Assembly (NCBI GenBank): GCA_029298735.1
Contig: JANSLP010000018.1
Location: 62,001 to 126,000, forward strand
Source of the DNA: Ophiostoma sp. CBS 140.51
Taxonomy: Eukaryota > Ascomycota > Sordariomycetes > Ophiostomatales > Ophiostomataceae
Direction: 5' to 3'
Length of the DNA: 64,000 bases
The notes beneath the pieces are model-generated. The model had not been told where the DNA came from and did no database searches. It saw nothing but the letters and a program-made list of their open reading frames with translations. Shown piece by piece: positions 9,901-20,889 of this stretch. The first letter of the stretch is position 1. Each line of letters starts with the position of its first letter. The position numbers and the translations under genes were made by a program.

Positions 9901-11537
9901 TGTGTGTGGGTGGGAGAGGAAAGACTTTGAGAAGAAGAACGGTTGGTGTTTGTTTGTTCCAAAAGTGTGTTCTTTGCGTCTTTCTTATGTTTGTTTCTTG
10001 TTGAATCTGTTTTTAAAATCAAACGCAGGTTGACAAAGCAAAAGTATGGATAAGATATGACGTCTGTAGGAGAAATAGGGGCCCTCGCTCCGATGTTCTG
10101 CCGGTAATGTTTTGTTTCCGACCGAGTTCAATTCATGAGACAGCAAAACTACAATCCCACAATACTACCAATCTCCTCGGTCCTAATCCGGAGAGAGGCT
10201 CGTCTTTTCCTCTGAAGCTTGACACGAGCTTCTCCAAGCTATTGCAGGCTATTCCAAGCTATTACAAAATGCTCTCGAGCTTCTCGTGTTTGGGCGCGAC
10301 TTATGCCTCGTGACGATGTCGGTTTCTCCTATCCTGTCTTTTTATTTATCCTTTTCTCCGTCTGTTCACTACGGGAAAACATCAATGGTCAAGTCGTGGC
10401 CGTCTTTGGTAAAGAATTGGCGGCAGACCTACGCTAATTTCTTGCATCCATCACGCCTTATCCTCTGGCAGTTGCCGCGTATAAGTCTGAGCGGCAGTCC
10501 ACAGTTTCTCCGCTGTCCTCCGCCCATTCTTTCTTATCCTCCGCGCCGTCTCACCTTGCCGTTTCTGTCACCAATTCTCCGCACACAACCACACTTTTGT
10601 GTTAATCCACTTTCTCGCCGCCATTTCTCCATCTTTGTTGACCTTGACTTTCCCCTTTTGACATCTTTGACAACCTGCCGTCCCGTTTCTCCGTCCCTCT
10701 CCGTCTCTGTCCGTCCTTGTGCTCCGGGCCTAGACTTTTCTGCCCTTCTAGCCCCTGGCCTAGCTTCGGAAATATTGCCTTTGATTCACTCTGAGTTGGA
10801 CTTTCTTCGTGGCTTTTTCTCGTCTTTGCCTGACTTTTGCTTGTTTCTCACCAGTCCTCTACTCTTGTTCGCATATCCGGGGTATGGAGTTCGTGCCATG
10901 TGCAAGAAAAACTGGATCAATTGTAACATGGGGTGACACTTTTTTTCCTCAACATTCACCCGCATCCATCCACATCTGCCCACACTCTCCCAGAGAACCC
11001 ACACACCCATACGATATCCCCTGTTTTCGTGTCCCAGCACATTGTTTCCTGCGTTCCTATTGCGCTCCCCACGGGGCACGGGGATGAGCGTCACGCGGCC
11101 ACTCACTTTTCGTCGGCGCTTTCACTGTTGTTGACACTATTCAGCGCCGCGTTTGATTTTTTCTCGTCTCCGTCGTCTGTTCGCGCCCTCGCTTCCAGGT
11201 TCCTCCTTTTGGACATCCTCCTTGTTTTCCCGGTGCCCGGGCCAGGTCACCACAACCGCCGTCGGCTGCACGGCTGCAACTGCAGCTGCAGCTGCAACTG
11301 CAACTGCAACTGCAATTGCAACTCCAACTGCAACTCCAACTGCAACTGACATCGGCCTGTCTTGTCAGAAATACATAAAGAGACTACCTCGCTCAGCTTC
11401 TCCCTCCTGTCGATCCCATCTTGACTCATTGCCACATAGCTCTCTCTTTCCTCACCTTCCTCTTCTCCCCTCCTCTTTCACCTTTCCTGGTGTCCTTCCA
11501 TCCTGTCACTTAACTTTTGTTTTGCACCCGCCTCGCC
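9901..11537. other. Divergent promoter region between GH3 and sugar transporter
   Basis: About 1.6 kb without a convincing gene; mostly pyrimidine-rich on the + strand. Probably carries the promoters of both flanking genes and a long transporter leader that includes the CTGCAA repeat at 11274-11348. The open frames at 10286-10936 and 10933-11349 have no domain-like content. Confidence 0.55.
11274..11348 (+). repeat. Hexanucleotide (CTGCAA)n microsatellite
   Basis: About 12 units of CTGCAA with CTGCAG and CTCCAA variants, ending 190 bp before the transporter ATG. It probably lies in the transporter's 5' leader or core promoter. The variants contain overlapping CAGCTG/CTGCAG palindromes. Confidence 0.85.
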
Positions 11538-13091
11538 ATGGCCAAAATCGACGCCGAGGCCGCTCAGGCCGACGCTGATCGCCTTGCTGCTGTCCTCGCC
11601 GACGACGGCACCCCCTGGTACCAGCGCTCCTACCTTGTCAAGCTCAACTACTGCGTCGTCTCTCTCGTCTTGTATTCGGCCGGCAACGGTTACGACGGCT
11701 CCCTCCAAAACGGTCTCCAGGTCCTAACCCGGTGGAACGACTTTATGGACCACCCGGCCGGCGCCTGGCTCGGCTGGATCAATGCCATTTACTGGCTGGG
11801 CTGCTTCCTGGGCTACCTGCTGGCCGCCTGGATCTCCAACAAGTACGGCCGCAAGCCGGGCATCTACATTGGCTACCTGCCCTTGGCGATCGGTGTGGCC
11901 ATGCAGACAGCCGCCCCCAACGACAAGGTCTTTTTGGTTTCTCGTCTCTTCCTGGGCTGCACGTCGGCTCTCTTTGGTAACGGCGCCCCTCTCCTCATCA
12001 ATGAAATTGCTCACCCGGCCCACCGCGCCATTGCCAATGCCACTTTCATGAGCGGCTGGTACGTCGGTGGCAGCATCGCCGCTTGGGCCACGTTTGCCAC
12101 GCGCAACTACTCGACTTCCTGGGCCTGGCGTCTGCCCTGCATCCTGCAGCTTCTCCTTCCTGTCGTCGCGCTCCCCGGTCTTTTGCTGTCGCCCGAGAGC
12201 CCTCGCTGGATGGTTTCCGTGGACAAGTGCGAGGCCGCCCGCGAGATGTTGGTTCAGCACCATGCTGGTGGCGATGCCGATTCGCCGCTCGTCGCTTTCG
12301 AGTACGGCGAGATCATAGCCGCCCTTGCTGCCGACAAGGCCGCCCATAAGAGCTCGACGTACATGGACATGCTCCGCACGCCGGGTAACCGCCGCCGTCT
12401 CTTTATCTCCATCTCGCTCGGTATCTTTGCGCAGTGGGCCGGCAACGGTGTCATTTCGTACTACCTGACTCTGGTGCTTGACACCGTCGGTGTAACGTCT
12501 GTTACGGACCAGACCATGATCTCGGCCTTCCTCCAGGTGTGGAATTTGATCTGTGCCGTCGGCGCTGCGTTTGTTGTCGACCGTCTCGGCCGCCGCACGC
12601 TCTTCTTGGCCTCAGGCTGCATCATGCTCGTCTCGTACGTCATCGTCACTGCCCTCTCCACCGAATTTGCCAAGTCGGGCCATGCCGCCGTCGGCACTGC
12701 CGTCATTCCTTTCCTCTTTGTATTCTTTGCTGGCTACGACATCGCCTTGACGCCCTTCCTCACGGCCTACCCCTGCGAGATTTGGCCGTTTGCGCTGCGT
12801 GCCCGCGGTTTGACGGTGACTTGGGTCGCCAGCATCAGCGCTATCTTCTTCAACACATTTGTCAACCCCATAGCCCTGGCGAGCATCGCCTGGAAGTACT
12901 ACTTAGTGTTTGTCGTCGTGCTAGCTGTTATGATTGTCACTGTCTACTTTTACTACCCCGAGACGCGCCGCCGCACGCTCGAAGAGATTGCCGTTATTTT
13001 CGATGGCGAGTCGGCTGCGCTGCCGCCGATGACCAAAGAGCGCGGCGACGCCACTCTGACCGTGGAACACGCCGACGAGAAGGATGTATAA
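11538..13091 (+). CDS. MFS sugar transporter, lactose permease/hexose family, 517 aa
   Basis: Twelve-helix plasma-membrane sugar:proton symporter of the sugar porter family. Signature motifs: NKYGRKPG after the second helix, PESPRW closing the sixth, DRLGRRTL after the eighth and PETRRRTLEEI at the C-terminal end of the twelfth. The N-terminal WYQRSYLVKLNYC and the GNGYDGSLQNGLQ motif resemble lactose-permease-type and cellodextrin-type fungal transporters rather than glucose transporters. Start is the ATG at 11538 (GCCATGG context); a CTG-begun extension upstream is ignored. No introns. Its position divergent from a cytosolic GH3 enzyme suggests import of an oligosaccharide that the GH3 then cleaves; the substrate is inferred. 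Confidence 0.92.
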   Translation: MAKIDAEAAQADADRLAAVLADDGTPWYQRSYLVKLNYCVVSLVLYSAGNGYDGSLQNGLQVLTRWNDFMDHPAGAWLGWINAIYWLGCFLGYLLAAWISNKYGRKPGIYIGYLPLAIGVAMQTAAPNDKVFLVSRLFLGCTSALFGNGAPLLINEIAHPAHRAIANATFMSGWYVGGSIAAWATFATRNYSTSWAWRLPCILQLLLPVVALPGLLLSPESPRWMVSVDKCEAAREMLVQHHAGGDADSPLVAFEYGEIIAALAADKAAHKSSTYMDMLRTPGNRRRLFISISLGIFAQWAGNGVISYYLTLVLDTVGVTSVTDQTMISAFLQVWNLICAVGAAFVVDRLGRRTLFLASGCIMLVSYVIVTALSTEFAKSGHAAVGTAVIPFLFVFFAGYDIALTPFLTAYPCEIWPFALRARGLTVTWVASISAIFFNTFVNPIALASIAWKYYLVFVVVLAVMIVTVYFYYPETRRRTLEEIAVIFDGESAALPPMTKERGDATLTVEHADEKDV

Positions 13092-13584
13092 ATAAGAAGG
13101 AGAATGGAAAAACAGGAAGAAAATGCTTCAACGTAGACACGTTTTCAATGTTGACGATAGCAAAAACTATCAATATTTGAAAGTAATAAAATTATCAAAA
13201 TAGAAAAAGAATCATACCGCTCAAGAGTGACATGCTCATTTGAATAAAAGTACGCTCGGGTCTTCTCAAAGACTGTTTTAGACGATGTAGGAAATCATCA
13301 AACTTACGGAAAGTAGACCCATGATACCCAGCGCTTTCCGCGTGGTGCAGTCTCGCCTTCAGCCTCGACTGCGAATGGAAGATCGTCGGCGTAGATATTG
13401 GTGAGGTCGTCATAGGTAGAAGAGGTTGAATCTGAGTCGTCGGTGGGTTGTGCGAGCGTGACGTCTGTCCTTGGTTGCTTGGTTGTATCTTTGTTTGCTT
13501 CCTCATCTGCCTGTTCCTTGATGGTGACATCCTCGCCGAGTCCTGCTTTTACTTCTTGGTCAAAGTAGAAATCAAAAAGAAAGC
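13092..13584. other. Interval between transporter and unknown gene
   Basis: Convergent 3' ends. On the minus strand an open frame (13304-13612, TTG start, acidic) ends beside a GTAAGT donor at 13302-13307; it could be an alternative 3' exon of the next gene, but I could not find a convincing junction. Confidence 0.4.
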
Positions 13585-14870
13585 TCAACGAAACCAACCA
13601 AAGAACCGCCAACTGCTTTTGGGTGGCGCAAGCTCAATCTCGGTTGCTAGACAACGTGGGGAGAGACAGACGAAGCCATCATCATAAGGCATACTTGGGT
13701 TGTCGACGAGATTGCTGCTAATCATAGTAGTAGCAGGCTCCAGGTCCTTGAAGTCGTCGTTGTCGTCCAAAATGCCGTTGTTGGTTGACGTGTTACACGT
13801 GCTCTTGGACGGCATGTCCCTCAGCCGGGCCTGGTCGGCTTCATACTCGGTGTAGGTGGTTTCCCTACAGGTTTTGCCGGACGCGGTGCCGAAGTATTTG
13901 GCTTTTGGTTCTTCTCTTTCCTTCTCCATCTTTTCCTTCTCCTTCTCCTTCACCTTCTTCTCGTTTTCTTTCTTTTCTTTTTCCATGGCCAGTTCCTTGT
14001 CATACTCCTCATCGACCTCGTCATCATCTTGCAGCAGAATCTTCACAACGTTCTCGGCATACTCGACATAGGTCTGGAGCAGCCGCATGTTGCCCGCGTT
14101 GCCGGCGTCAATGGTCGTCAGCGACTTCACAAGACTATGGAGCAGCTTGAAGTTATTCTCCATCAAGACGTCACTGACTCCCTCGCCACGAAACTCGTGC
14201 CCCTGCACGCAAGAAGCCAGGGCTTCCGCAAAGTCGCGTCGGGGAAGTCGCCATCGGGGTTCACCCTTGTCTTGTCCTTGGACTCTTTTTCTTGCTTTTC
14301 AAGGCAGCTCACATAGACACTCGCCGAGTCGTTGTTGATCGCTAAGCGGATCCACTGCGAGAGGTTCGCCACCGCCTTGACCCGCAGCGCCTCAAAGTAA
14401 GCCAGGACTGTCTTAAATTCTTCATCGTTCTCAAAGAAACCTTGCACGTCCCGGTCGCCCACGATCTTCACGACATGCTCGTACGAGGTCTTGTCTGCTT
14501 GGTGTATGACATTGAGCATAATTATGGCCATCTCGCGGCGTTCGACGCGGGCCGGATTGTTGACGACGGCCATGCCCACGCAGTAGAGCATGTCCGGCAT
14601 AATTTTGAGAATGCCATGTCTGGCCCGCTTGTCGCACGTATCGCTTTTACGCATAATGTCGTTGGCGCTGCCCGTGGTGGTGCGGATGTCGGCGAGCAGG
14701 GCGGAAATCTCCATGGACGACACGCCGTAAAAGTCGCGCGGTGGCGGAATGTCGGAGGCGCCGCTATTCCGAGGGTAAGAGTAAGGGGAAACTGGCGTGC
14801 AGCGCTGGGAAGCGGCTGTCTTGGCTGGTGCCGCGGCGCTGTTTTCCGATGTGTCTCCTGGATTGGACAT
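13585..14870 (-). CDS. Unrecognised protein with Lys/Glu-rich coiled segment, 412 aa, one proposed intron
   Basis: Two overlapping open frames on the minus strand read as one protein if a 47-nt intron is removed at 14266-14312 (donor GTGAGC, acceptor ACAAG). Exons are then 14870-14313 and 14265-13585, joined in phase 0. No branch site stands out, so a frameshift remains possible. The predicted protein has a disordered Ser/Pro-rich N-terminus (1-45), a mostly helical central part (50-270), then a highly charged repeat of KEKE-type residues (about 285-320) that probably forms a coiled coil, and a polar tail. No catalytic motif or known family is recognised. Intact reading through the junction (DFAEALASC in the second frame) argues for a real gene. 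Confidence 0.6.
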
Positions 14871-15045
14871 GTTGGGCGCTGAAGTAGGCTATATCTCGGT
14901 GGTTATTTGATGCTCGTGATGATTGATGATGTTGTAATGATAATTTGATGATATGAGGATGAGCTTGGCTGGTGTTGTACGGAAGATGTCCTGGTGATGG
15001 AGAAGATGATGAAATTTGTTTGCAATTTGGTTTTTTATCAAAACC

Positions 15046-15477
15046 CTACACTAGAAAGTCAGTGCCCGTGTTCCCATCTCTAACTGAGTAATCCATCATC
15101 GCGGTGCCATCCGAAGGTGCCATGATATTGACGTATTCAATTTGTAGGCGATGTATCTTTTGCAGCGTCGGATTACTCCGCCTGTTGCCACTGTCAGTAC
15201 TTTGACGAGTTGTGGTGGCCGGCAGTTGGTGATTCGTGGGGATTCGATGTAAGTGCCAAAAACGGAAGTTGCTCTCAGGTGGTCTAATAGCTAGTGTAAT
15301 TAGCCACAGTAAGTCAAAATCAACTAAATGCACTGTATAGCAGCACACGGAGTACAGCATCACCCTTTCTTGCCTGATAATGACAGAAGGCAAGTCGACG
15401 AAGGAAGGTGCTGGGCGAACCTCTTCCACAAAGGGAAGTCGTTCACCTGCATCCACCATTGGTCTTGACCATTGCAT
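15046..15477 (-). CDS. Doubtful small open frame, 143 aa
   Basis: ATG-initiated, ends in TAG. The middle (about 15300-15360) is hydrophobic and AT-rich and could be an intron (GTGTGC donor, CACTAG acceptor, GGCTAAT branch-like site). No domain recognised. Included only because it is an intact ATG frame in an otherwise empty region. Confidence 0.2.
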   Translation of the reverse strand: MQWSRPMVDAGERLPFVEEVRPAPSFVDLPSVIIRQERVMLYSVCCYTVHLVDFDLLWLITLAIRPPESNFRFWHLHRIPTNHQLPATTTRQSTDSGNRRSNPTLQKIHRLQIEYVNIMAPSDGTAMMDYSVRDGNTGTDFLV

Positions 15478-16043
15478 TGGATGACTTTGGGAAGCAGCTA
15501 CTTGTTACTACCACATACCAATGGCCCTTTCCTCCAAACGTAGCTCACTCGTTGCAGGCAAAATAAAAGTAGGGCGGGAAAAGGCAGAACAAAACCGAAA
15601 AGGGGCATCGTCAACACAAGATCCAGCATAGTCGTCGGCCATGCTTTCGTCAATAGAACAATTCAGATAGTTGAGTGCGTTGTACGCATCGCTTCCATTT
15701 CCATTTATTTGACGGGCTAGGAGGAGGAAATCACAATAGCTATTGAACTTATTGTTCCTCCCCACCAAAATGCTGGGTGCAGGGCAGGCGATGGTAGAAG
15801 GCGTGTTCCTTCCAAAAATGGCAATCGTGAACATCGCCCTTCCCTGTGAACTGACTCTCTCACGCAACGCGTCGCTCTTTCCTTTTCAACATTCAATCGA
15901 AGTGCTTTTCCCAACAAAAATGCCCAGGCAACCATTTTGCCAGCGCATACAAACGAGCGAGTGTCGCTCCTGCCGCAATGGAAACCCAAACTCGACAAAG
16001 TCAAAACAAAGTCCAACAAGCCAGATTCCCCCGCCCATTTTCT

Positions 16044-16120
16044 TCTCCTTTCTCCTTTCTCCTTTCTCCTTTCTCCTTTCTCCTTTCTCCTTTCTCCTTT
16101 CTCCTTTCTCCTTTCTCCTT
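16044..16120 (+). repeat. Heptanucleotide (TTTCTCC)11 repeat
   Basis: Eleven nearly perfect copies of a 7-bp pyrimidine unit. Because 7 is not a multiple of 3, the same seven-residue peptide pattern appears in all three frames, creating spurious open frames on both strands. Confidence 0.95.
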
Positions 16121-16302
16121 TTTCTCTTCTCTTTTCCCTTCTGCTCTTGTTTTCTCTCCACCAAACTCACCACTCACCAAGACCAAAACATCATCTTCTC
16201 AAATTGAACTCGACATGTCACCCTCCTCCCCTCCGTCCTTCTGCCAGTCGTCAACGCCCTCGCCAACGTGACGCGCTCCTGCCGTCTCCCACTGATTTTC
16301 AC

Positions 16303-16760
16303 GACAATGCCCCCCAAGCCGGCTTCTCCTGTCTCGACGGGCAGCTGAGTGATAGCTGAAGACGTCCCCCGCGTCGACGCGGCGTACCTTTCGGCCACAA
16401 GCTAGCTCGAAATCTGGCTGCTGCCGGTGATAGAGGCGTAGGGAAGTATATTCTCGGACACTTAGTGTCCAAGCTGATTGACAAGGTGGTGGGGAGCAAG
16501 CTGGGGCCTGCGTCTTGTTCTGGCCAGCAGCCAACGGAGGATCTCCGCCTCGCCAAGGAGGAAATCCGGCTCTGTCTTCTCCCGCGAGCGCGTCGACCGT
16601 GAGCCAGACCAGAAACTCGAGGCGGCTGCCGAGAAATTTGTCAAGAAGATGACGAGACTGCGGTGGACGGTGAAGCAGCAGGAGCAGCTTCAACAGCAGC
16701 AACAGCAGCGAATTGCTGCCTGCCCCGCTCCTTCCTTCCCAGCACCGGCCCTCGCTCTTT
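16303..16760 (+). pseudogene. Possible gene relic or short multi-exon gene
   Basis: A short ATG frame (16303, reading PPKPASPVSTGS) stops; an open stretch resumes at about 16400 in another frame (GKYILGHLVSKLID, helix-like) and ends at 16602; a third frame (about 16550-16760) reads ERVDREPDQKLEAAAEKF and then poly-Gln. The pieces look protein-like but cannot be joined without at least two frame changes. They could be exons with introns I cannot place, or a decayed gene. No family recognised. Confidence 0.25.
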
Positions 16761-17836
16761 CAGCAATGCCGGCGCCGGCTTTTTTTATTTTATTTTTGTG
16801 CCGTCGACTGTGTCGCGGCTGCCGTGTGGCTTTTTTTCCTTTTTTTCATTTATTGGGCAAAACTGGAAACTAACAAAAGTGGCTGAGAAGAATAGTTTAG
16901 AAGAAACAGGACCGGCATTTTTTTGTTCGTCCTGCTTCGGCTTTGCAGTCGCGTTTGCTTTAACGTCTTTTTTTTTGGTTATTTTAGATGATAGACCGCG
17001 GTGTTTCCAAATGGGGTTTGGGAATGGAGTTTTTATTTTCGTGTTGTTTTTGTATTTTGTTTTCTGCTTTCATTTGTTCTTTCATCTCAAGTTGAAGTCA
17101 AGCTCAACAATGCAGCTTCAATCCAGAAAAGATGGGGTCAATCAGTATTTCGTCTGTCGTCTTGTTTTCTTGTCTTGTCTTGTCTTATCTCTTTTGTTTT
17201 GTTTTTCTTCATCCAACTTCAACTCAAACAACCTCATTTTCTCATTTGTCGTTCAGTCCAAAGTTTTCCACTCCGCAGGTGAGCATTATCTCCATCCTTC
17301 ATACGTTATCCTTATCGTCCTCGTTAAGTTTCCCTTCGTCTCCTCTCAGCCCCTGGCCTGACGGTAAAGTCGGTATCGTCTCCCGTCACCTATCGCCCGT
17401 CGCCCTTTGATGCAACCCCAGGATTTTGGCGTTTTGGTGTCGCCTGCCAAGCTTTTCTTCCATGTGTGGTCCCATACTTTTGGCTTTTTGAGTTTCCGCC
17501 CGATCCTTCAGGGGCACTCGTGGTAGCATTGGCCCAAGAAGTGCAATCTCCTTTTTTCAGTCTTCGTTCGACAGCGCCACCTACGCCCGTCTTGGCAGAC
17601 GGGAACTGAGACGGACATTTGGACAAGATTGGGTGCACCAAGGCAAGTGAAATGCGACAGGGCAAATGTTTAATTTGCGGGTTAGGCGACAACAAGGAGT
17701 GCACTTCGCGATGCATACAAATATAGAGGACCCTGCCGTCGCGTGCTCAACTCAGTCGTGGGACATTTTCGACATTGTCTGACATTCAATCTTGCATCAC
17801 ACATCGACATATCATCCAATTTCTTTATCGACCACC

Positions 17837-18841
17837 ATGTCCGACGTCACGCCATCCAACTCGGCGCTCGTGCTCGAGCTAGACGTGGTCTTTCCACGCG
17901 CCGAAACCTACGCGGCGGCCGACGTTTTCCCGATTGCCGTCACGTTCAACGATTTCTACGGCGTCAAGCCCAACCTGAGTGCGCTGTCATGGAGCATCTC
18001 GGGGCCCGGCGACGGCTTCCCTAAACCGACAGTCGATGACGGCCGTTTCGAAGTCTATGCGACGACGACATACAAAGCCTCCGCGGCCGACCAGGAAAAG
18101 TCGCCATTGGCACCCGACTCGTACGTCTCGAGCGTGCTCTTGGGCTACACCAACGTGTCGGCCTGGCCCACGCAGTACCATTTGGCCGACCAGCTGCAGC
18201 TTTCCATCCTCACCGACGACTCGTCGTCTCTGGGCGGCAACGACAGCGACTGGGTTGGCATCTTTCCCACGGGCTGTGGTGCCACCGAGTTTCACCCTGC
18301 ATTCATGAAGATTGGCTCGTCGTTTGGGTCCATTGTGTTTTCCGTCGAGAGCGATGCCAAAGCCGTGGCGGCCAATGACTCGATCCTGCAACCCCTGGCT
18401 GCCGACGCTCCCGCCTGCCCCGCCGCCGCCGGCTCGTATTTGTCCGACCTCTACTACAAAAACACCACGACCAACGGCATCTGCTTCGAGGACACCGTCA
18501 ACGAAGACGGCGTGGCCAACTACGACACGGTATCGTGCACAGACCGGTCGACGGTGCCGGGCGTGGTGCGGACAGCGCTGGATGCGGCGGCGACGAGTCT
18601 GGCCAAGGAGAGTGCCGAAGGTGGAGGTGGTGGAAGAACGTTGATTACACCAACCTCGGTAGGAGCGAGTGCAACAGAGACGGGTGCATCTGGTACAGGG
18701 GCAACAGCCAAGAGTGGGAGTGGAAGCAATCCAACAACGACGTCCACATCGACGACCAGTGCTGCAGGCAACCAGCTGCCATCGCTTCGCCGCATCTTAA
18801 CCGCCATGGGTGTTGTCTCGTTGGCATTTGTCGTGTGTTGA
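17837..18841 (+). CDS. DUF7136 family protein, probably GPI-anchored, 334 aa
   Basis: Fungal surface or secreted protein of unknown function. The DUF7136-like region opens with LELDVVFPRAETYA and continues to about residue 250, with several Cys (for instance in PACPAAAG and GICFEDTV) that may form disulphides. A Ser/Thr/Gly-rich linker (260-310) leads to a hydrophobic C-terminus (GVVSLAFVVC), the layout of a GPI-anchor signal. Oddly, the N-terminus from the ATG at 17837 (MSDVTPSNSA) has no signal peptide, although the family normally has one; no upstream ATG is in frame. Either an upstream exon is missed or this copy has lost its leader. No introns are seen in the coding part. Confidence 0.75.
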   Translation: MSDVTPSNSALVLELDVVFPRAETYAAADVFPIAVTFNDFYGVKPNLSALSWSISGPGDGFPKPTVDDGRFEVYATTTYKASAADQEKSPLAPDSYVSSVLLGYTNVSAWPTQYHLADQLQLSILTDDSSSLGGNDSDWVGIFPTGCGATEFHPAFMKIGSSFGSIVFSVESDAKAVAANDSILQPLAADAPACPAAAGSYLSDLYYKNTTTNGICFEDTVNEDGVANYDTVSCTDRSTVPGVVRTALDAAATSLAKESAEGGGGGRTLITPTSVGASATETGASGTGATAKSGSGSNPTTTSTSTTSAAGNQLPSLRRILTAMGVVSLAFVVC

Positions 18842-19105
18842 GTCTGATTGTTTTTCTCTTTTTCTCATGTAGCCAGCCGTTTCTTGTTAATGTGTATTCT
18901 TATTTATTAATGTAATATCCTCTTCCATCCCGTCTTTTGTAAAATCTATGATGCTAAACAGATGCTAAACAAATGCTGAATAAATATGCCAAACAAACAC
19001 GCAAAATGCAAACACGCAGAATGCCAATATGTACCCATCCAATGTATATGTACAGACAACATCACCCTCCCATTTTGTCACCCTTTTCATCTCACCGCAC
19101 ACCGA

Positions 19106-20889
19106 TTAAACTCTCGCCCGCCATCCAAGTCCGGTGCTCCGGCCCAGCGACACCTTGGCACACACAATAAAGCACGTGCCAATCAGCAGCACCACACCCG
19201 TAAAGATTTGCGCGCCCAGGTAGCCGCCATTGTCGGCTGTGATGAGCGCACCGGCCACGGGTGGGCCTGTGAGGGTGGCAATGCTGTTAATGGTGAACAC
19301 CATGCCGATGCGGACGCCAGATTTGGAGAGGTCTCGCGTGTTGAGACTGGTGAGTCCAGCAGGGAAGAGCGACTGGATACCACCCGCAGCGATACCGTAA
19401 AACACGCTCCACACGTACAGCCCGACACTCGTCTTGACGGCAATCCAGGACAGACCGGCCACACCCGCGTACAATCCAAAAATGGCAAACATGTTGATGG
19501 TCCCGACACGGTCGGCAATGTAGTTGGGCAGCAAGCGGCCGATGGCGCCGACGCCGTTGACCACCAGCAGGAGATTCAAAGAGTCGGTGTAGGAGAAGCC
19601 GATAATGTCGCGAGAAAAGGAGGCGACGTAGAAGAAGACAATGTACACGGACCAGAAGCACTAGAAAGAAAGCGAGCGTTAGCGAGCGTCGACGAGAAGG
19701 AGCGAACGAATGAACGAGCGAAGCGAGGGAGTGAGAGAGCGGGCAAAGAAATCGAATGAGCGCAGCGAGCGAGGACAAAAAAAAAAGAAAGAAAGAGAAA
19801 CGAGTGAACGAAGTGAGCGAGGACATCCAAACTTACAAAGAAGCTGCCGGCAGCGTAAAATGCGTACTCGGTCTCGCGGAAGGCGGACCACTCGACGATT
19901 TTGCCGGCGCGGCGGGGCGGGAGCCGTTTCTTCAGACCGATGCAGGCGACGGCCAGGGTGGCCAGCTGCACGAAACCAATGACGCGCATGGTCCAGGGGA
20001 AGCCGACGGACGGCAGCAGCTGGCGGACAATCGATGGGAACACGAGGCCACCAGTGGCACTACCGGTGGCGGCGATGCCGATAGCCAGCGACCGTTTCTT
20101 ACTGAAATAAGTGCTCAGGGTTGCCAACGACGGACAAAAGATGCAGCCATTCCCTAGGCCCATGCAAACACCCTGCGACAAGAAAATCTGCCAGTATTGT
20201 GTCGCTTGGGCGGTGGTGAAGATGCCAATGAGCTGCAAGCAGCTGCCAATCACCAGCAGATGCTTAAAGTAGCCGGCGTCCGTGAGGCGGCCCGTAAAGG
20301 TGCCGATGAAGAACAACAAAAAGATTTGGAACGAGCCGATCCAGGCAATGTCGGACGGTGACCTCCCCAAGAGAGAAGTGTAGTAGGTCTGGAAGCTGCC
20401 AAACGAGTTGATGACGCCCCAGGTGTCCATAATCACCAGGTGGGTGCAGCCAACGGCGACCCAGGCCTGGAAGCCGCCGTCGGGCGGCGGGCCCGGGTCC
20501 ACGTATTTTGTGCGTGTCGTGCTGGCGCGGCTGACGATGCGTGAAAGAAGGCCGCCCTCGGGTTGTTTTCCGTTGCCGGCAGAATCCTGGCCGACAGTGG
20601 CACCCTCGGCCGATGTCTGGTGTAATGACCGCACATCTTCAATCTCTTCTTCGTCGACGTCGTCGACGTCGTCTTCGTCGTCACCATCCACGGATTGCTG
20701 TCCCTTCTCTTCGTCGACAACTCGTGTTCGTGTGCTGTTCTTCTTTGTGTCTGTTGTCGTTGCAGTGTCGTCGCGGTTTGTGCTCGACGTGGACGAAAAG
20801 GTGGTGGCATCTCTGTCCTTTTCGTTGTTGAGTTCGTAGTCATGCGGCAAAGGCAAGCCGTCTTGGCTGCCCGACGGCTGTTGCGTCAT
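19106..20889 (-). CDS. MFS monocarboxylate transporter-like protein, 535 aa, one intron
   Basis: Member of the fungal MCT-like branch of the major facilitator superfamily. A long cytosolic, acidic N-terminus (about 1-130, runs of Asp/Glu) precedes the family signature PPPDGGFQAWVAVG and twelve predicted helices. Exon 1 is 20889-19837 and exon 2 is 19660-19106. The 176-nt intron (donor GTAAGT at 19836, acceptor TTTCTAG ending at 19661) falls in phase 0, and its removal joins AAGSFF to CFWSVYIV inside a membrane helix, restoring the fold. The intron is itself unusual, made of GAGCGAAGCGAG-like repeats. Substrate cannot be told: monocarboxylates, or riboflavin and siderophore-related compounds, are known for relatives. 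Confidence 0.9.
19661..19836 (-). repeat. Intron composed of GAGCG-N-AGCGAG repeats
   Basis: Within the intron of the MCT-like gene the + strand reads a series of related mirror-like units: CGAGCGAAGCGAG at 19715-19727, GAGCGCAGCGAGCGAG near 19756, and a GAACGAAGTGAGCGAG variant near 19807. The same 13-mer recurs at 30934-30946 and inverted at 57876-57888. Confidence 0.7.

Larger units (their letters stand above)
14871..17836. other. Three-kilobase region with a heptamer repeat and no secure gene
   Basis: Contains a 143-codon ATG frame (15046-15477, minus), a heptamer microsatellite at 16044-16120 and a possible broken or spliced gene at 16303-16760, listed separately. From 16770 to 17400 the + strand is T-rich and looks like a 3' region. 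A TATA-like AAATATAG near 17718 probably belongs to the DUF7136 gene. Confidence 0.5.

Noticed and set aside
13304..13612. 102-codon acidic frame after the unknown gene
   Set aside because: Starts at TTG and no convincing acceptor joins it to the upstream exons, so it is kept only as a note in findings despite the adjacent GTAAGT.
15886..16186. Lys/Glu-Arg repeat frames on the minus strand
   Set aside because: Translation of the TTTCTCC heptamer repeat, which is open in every phase.
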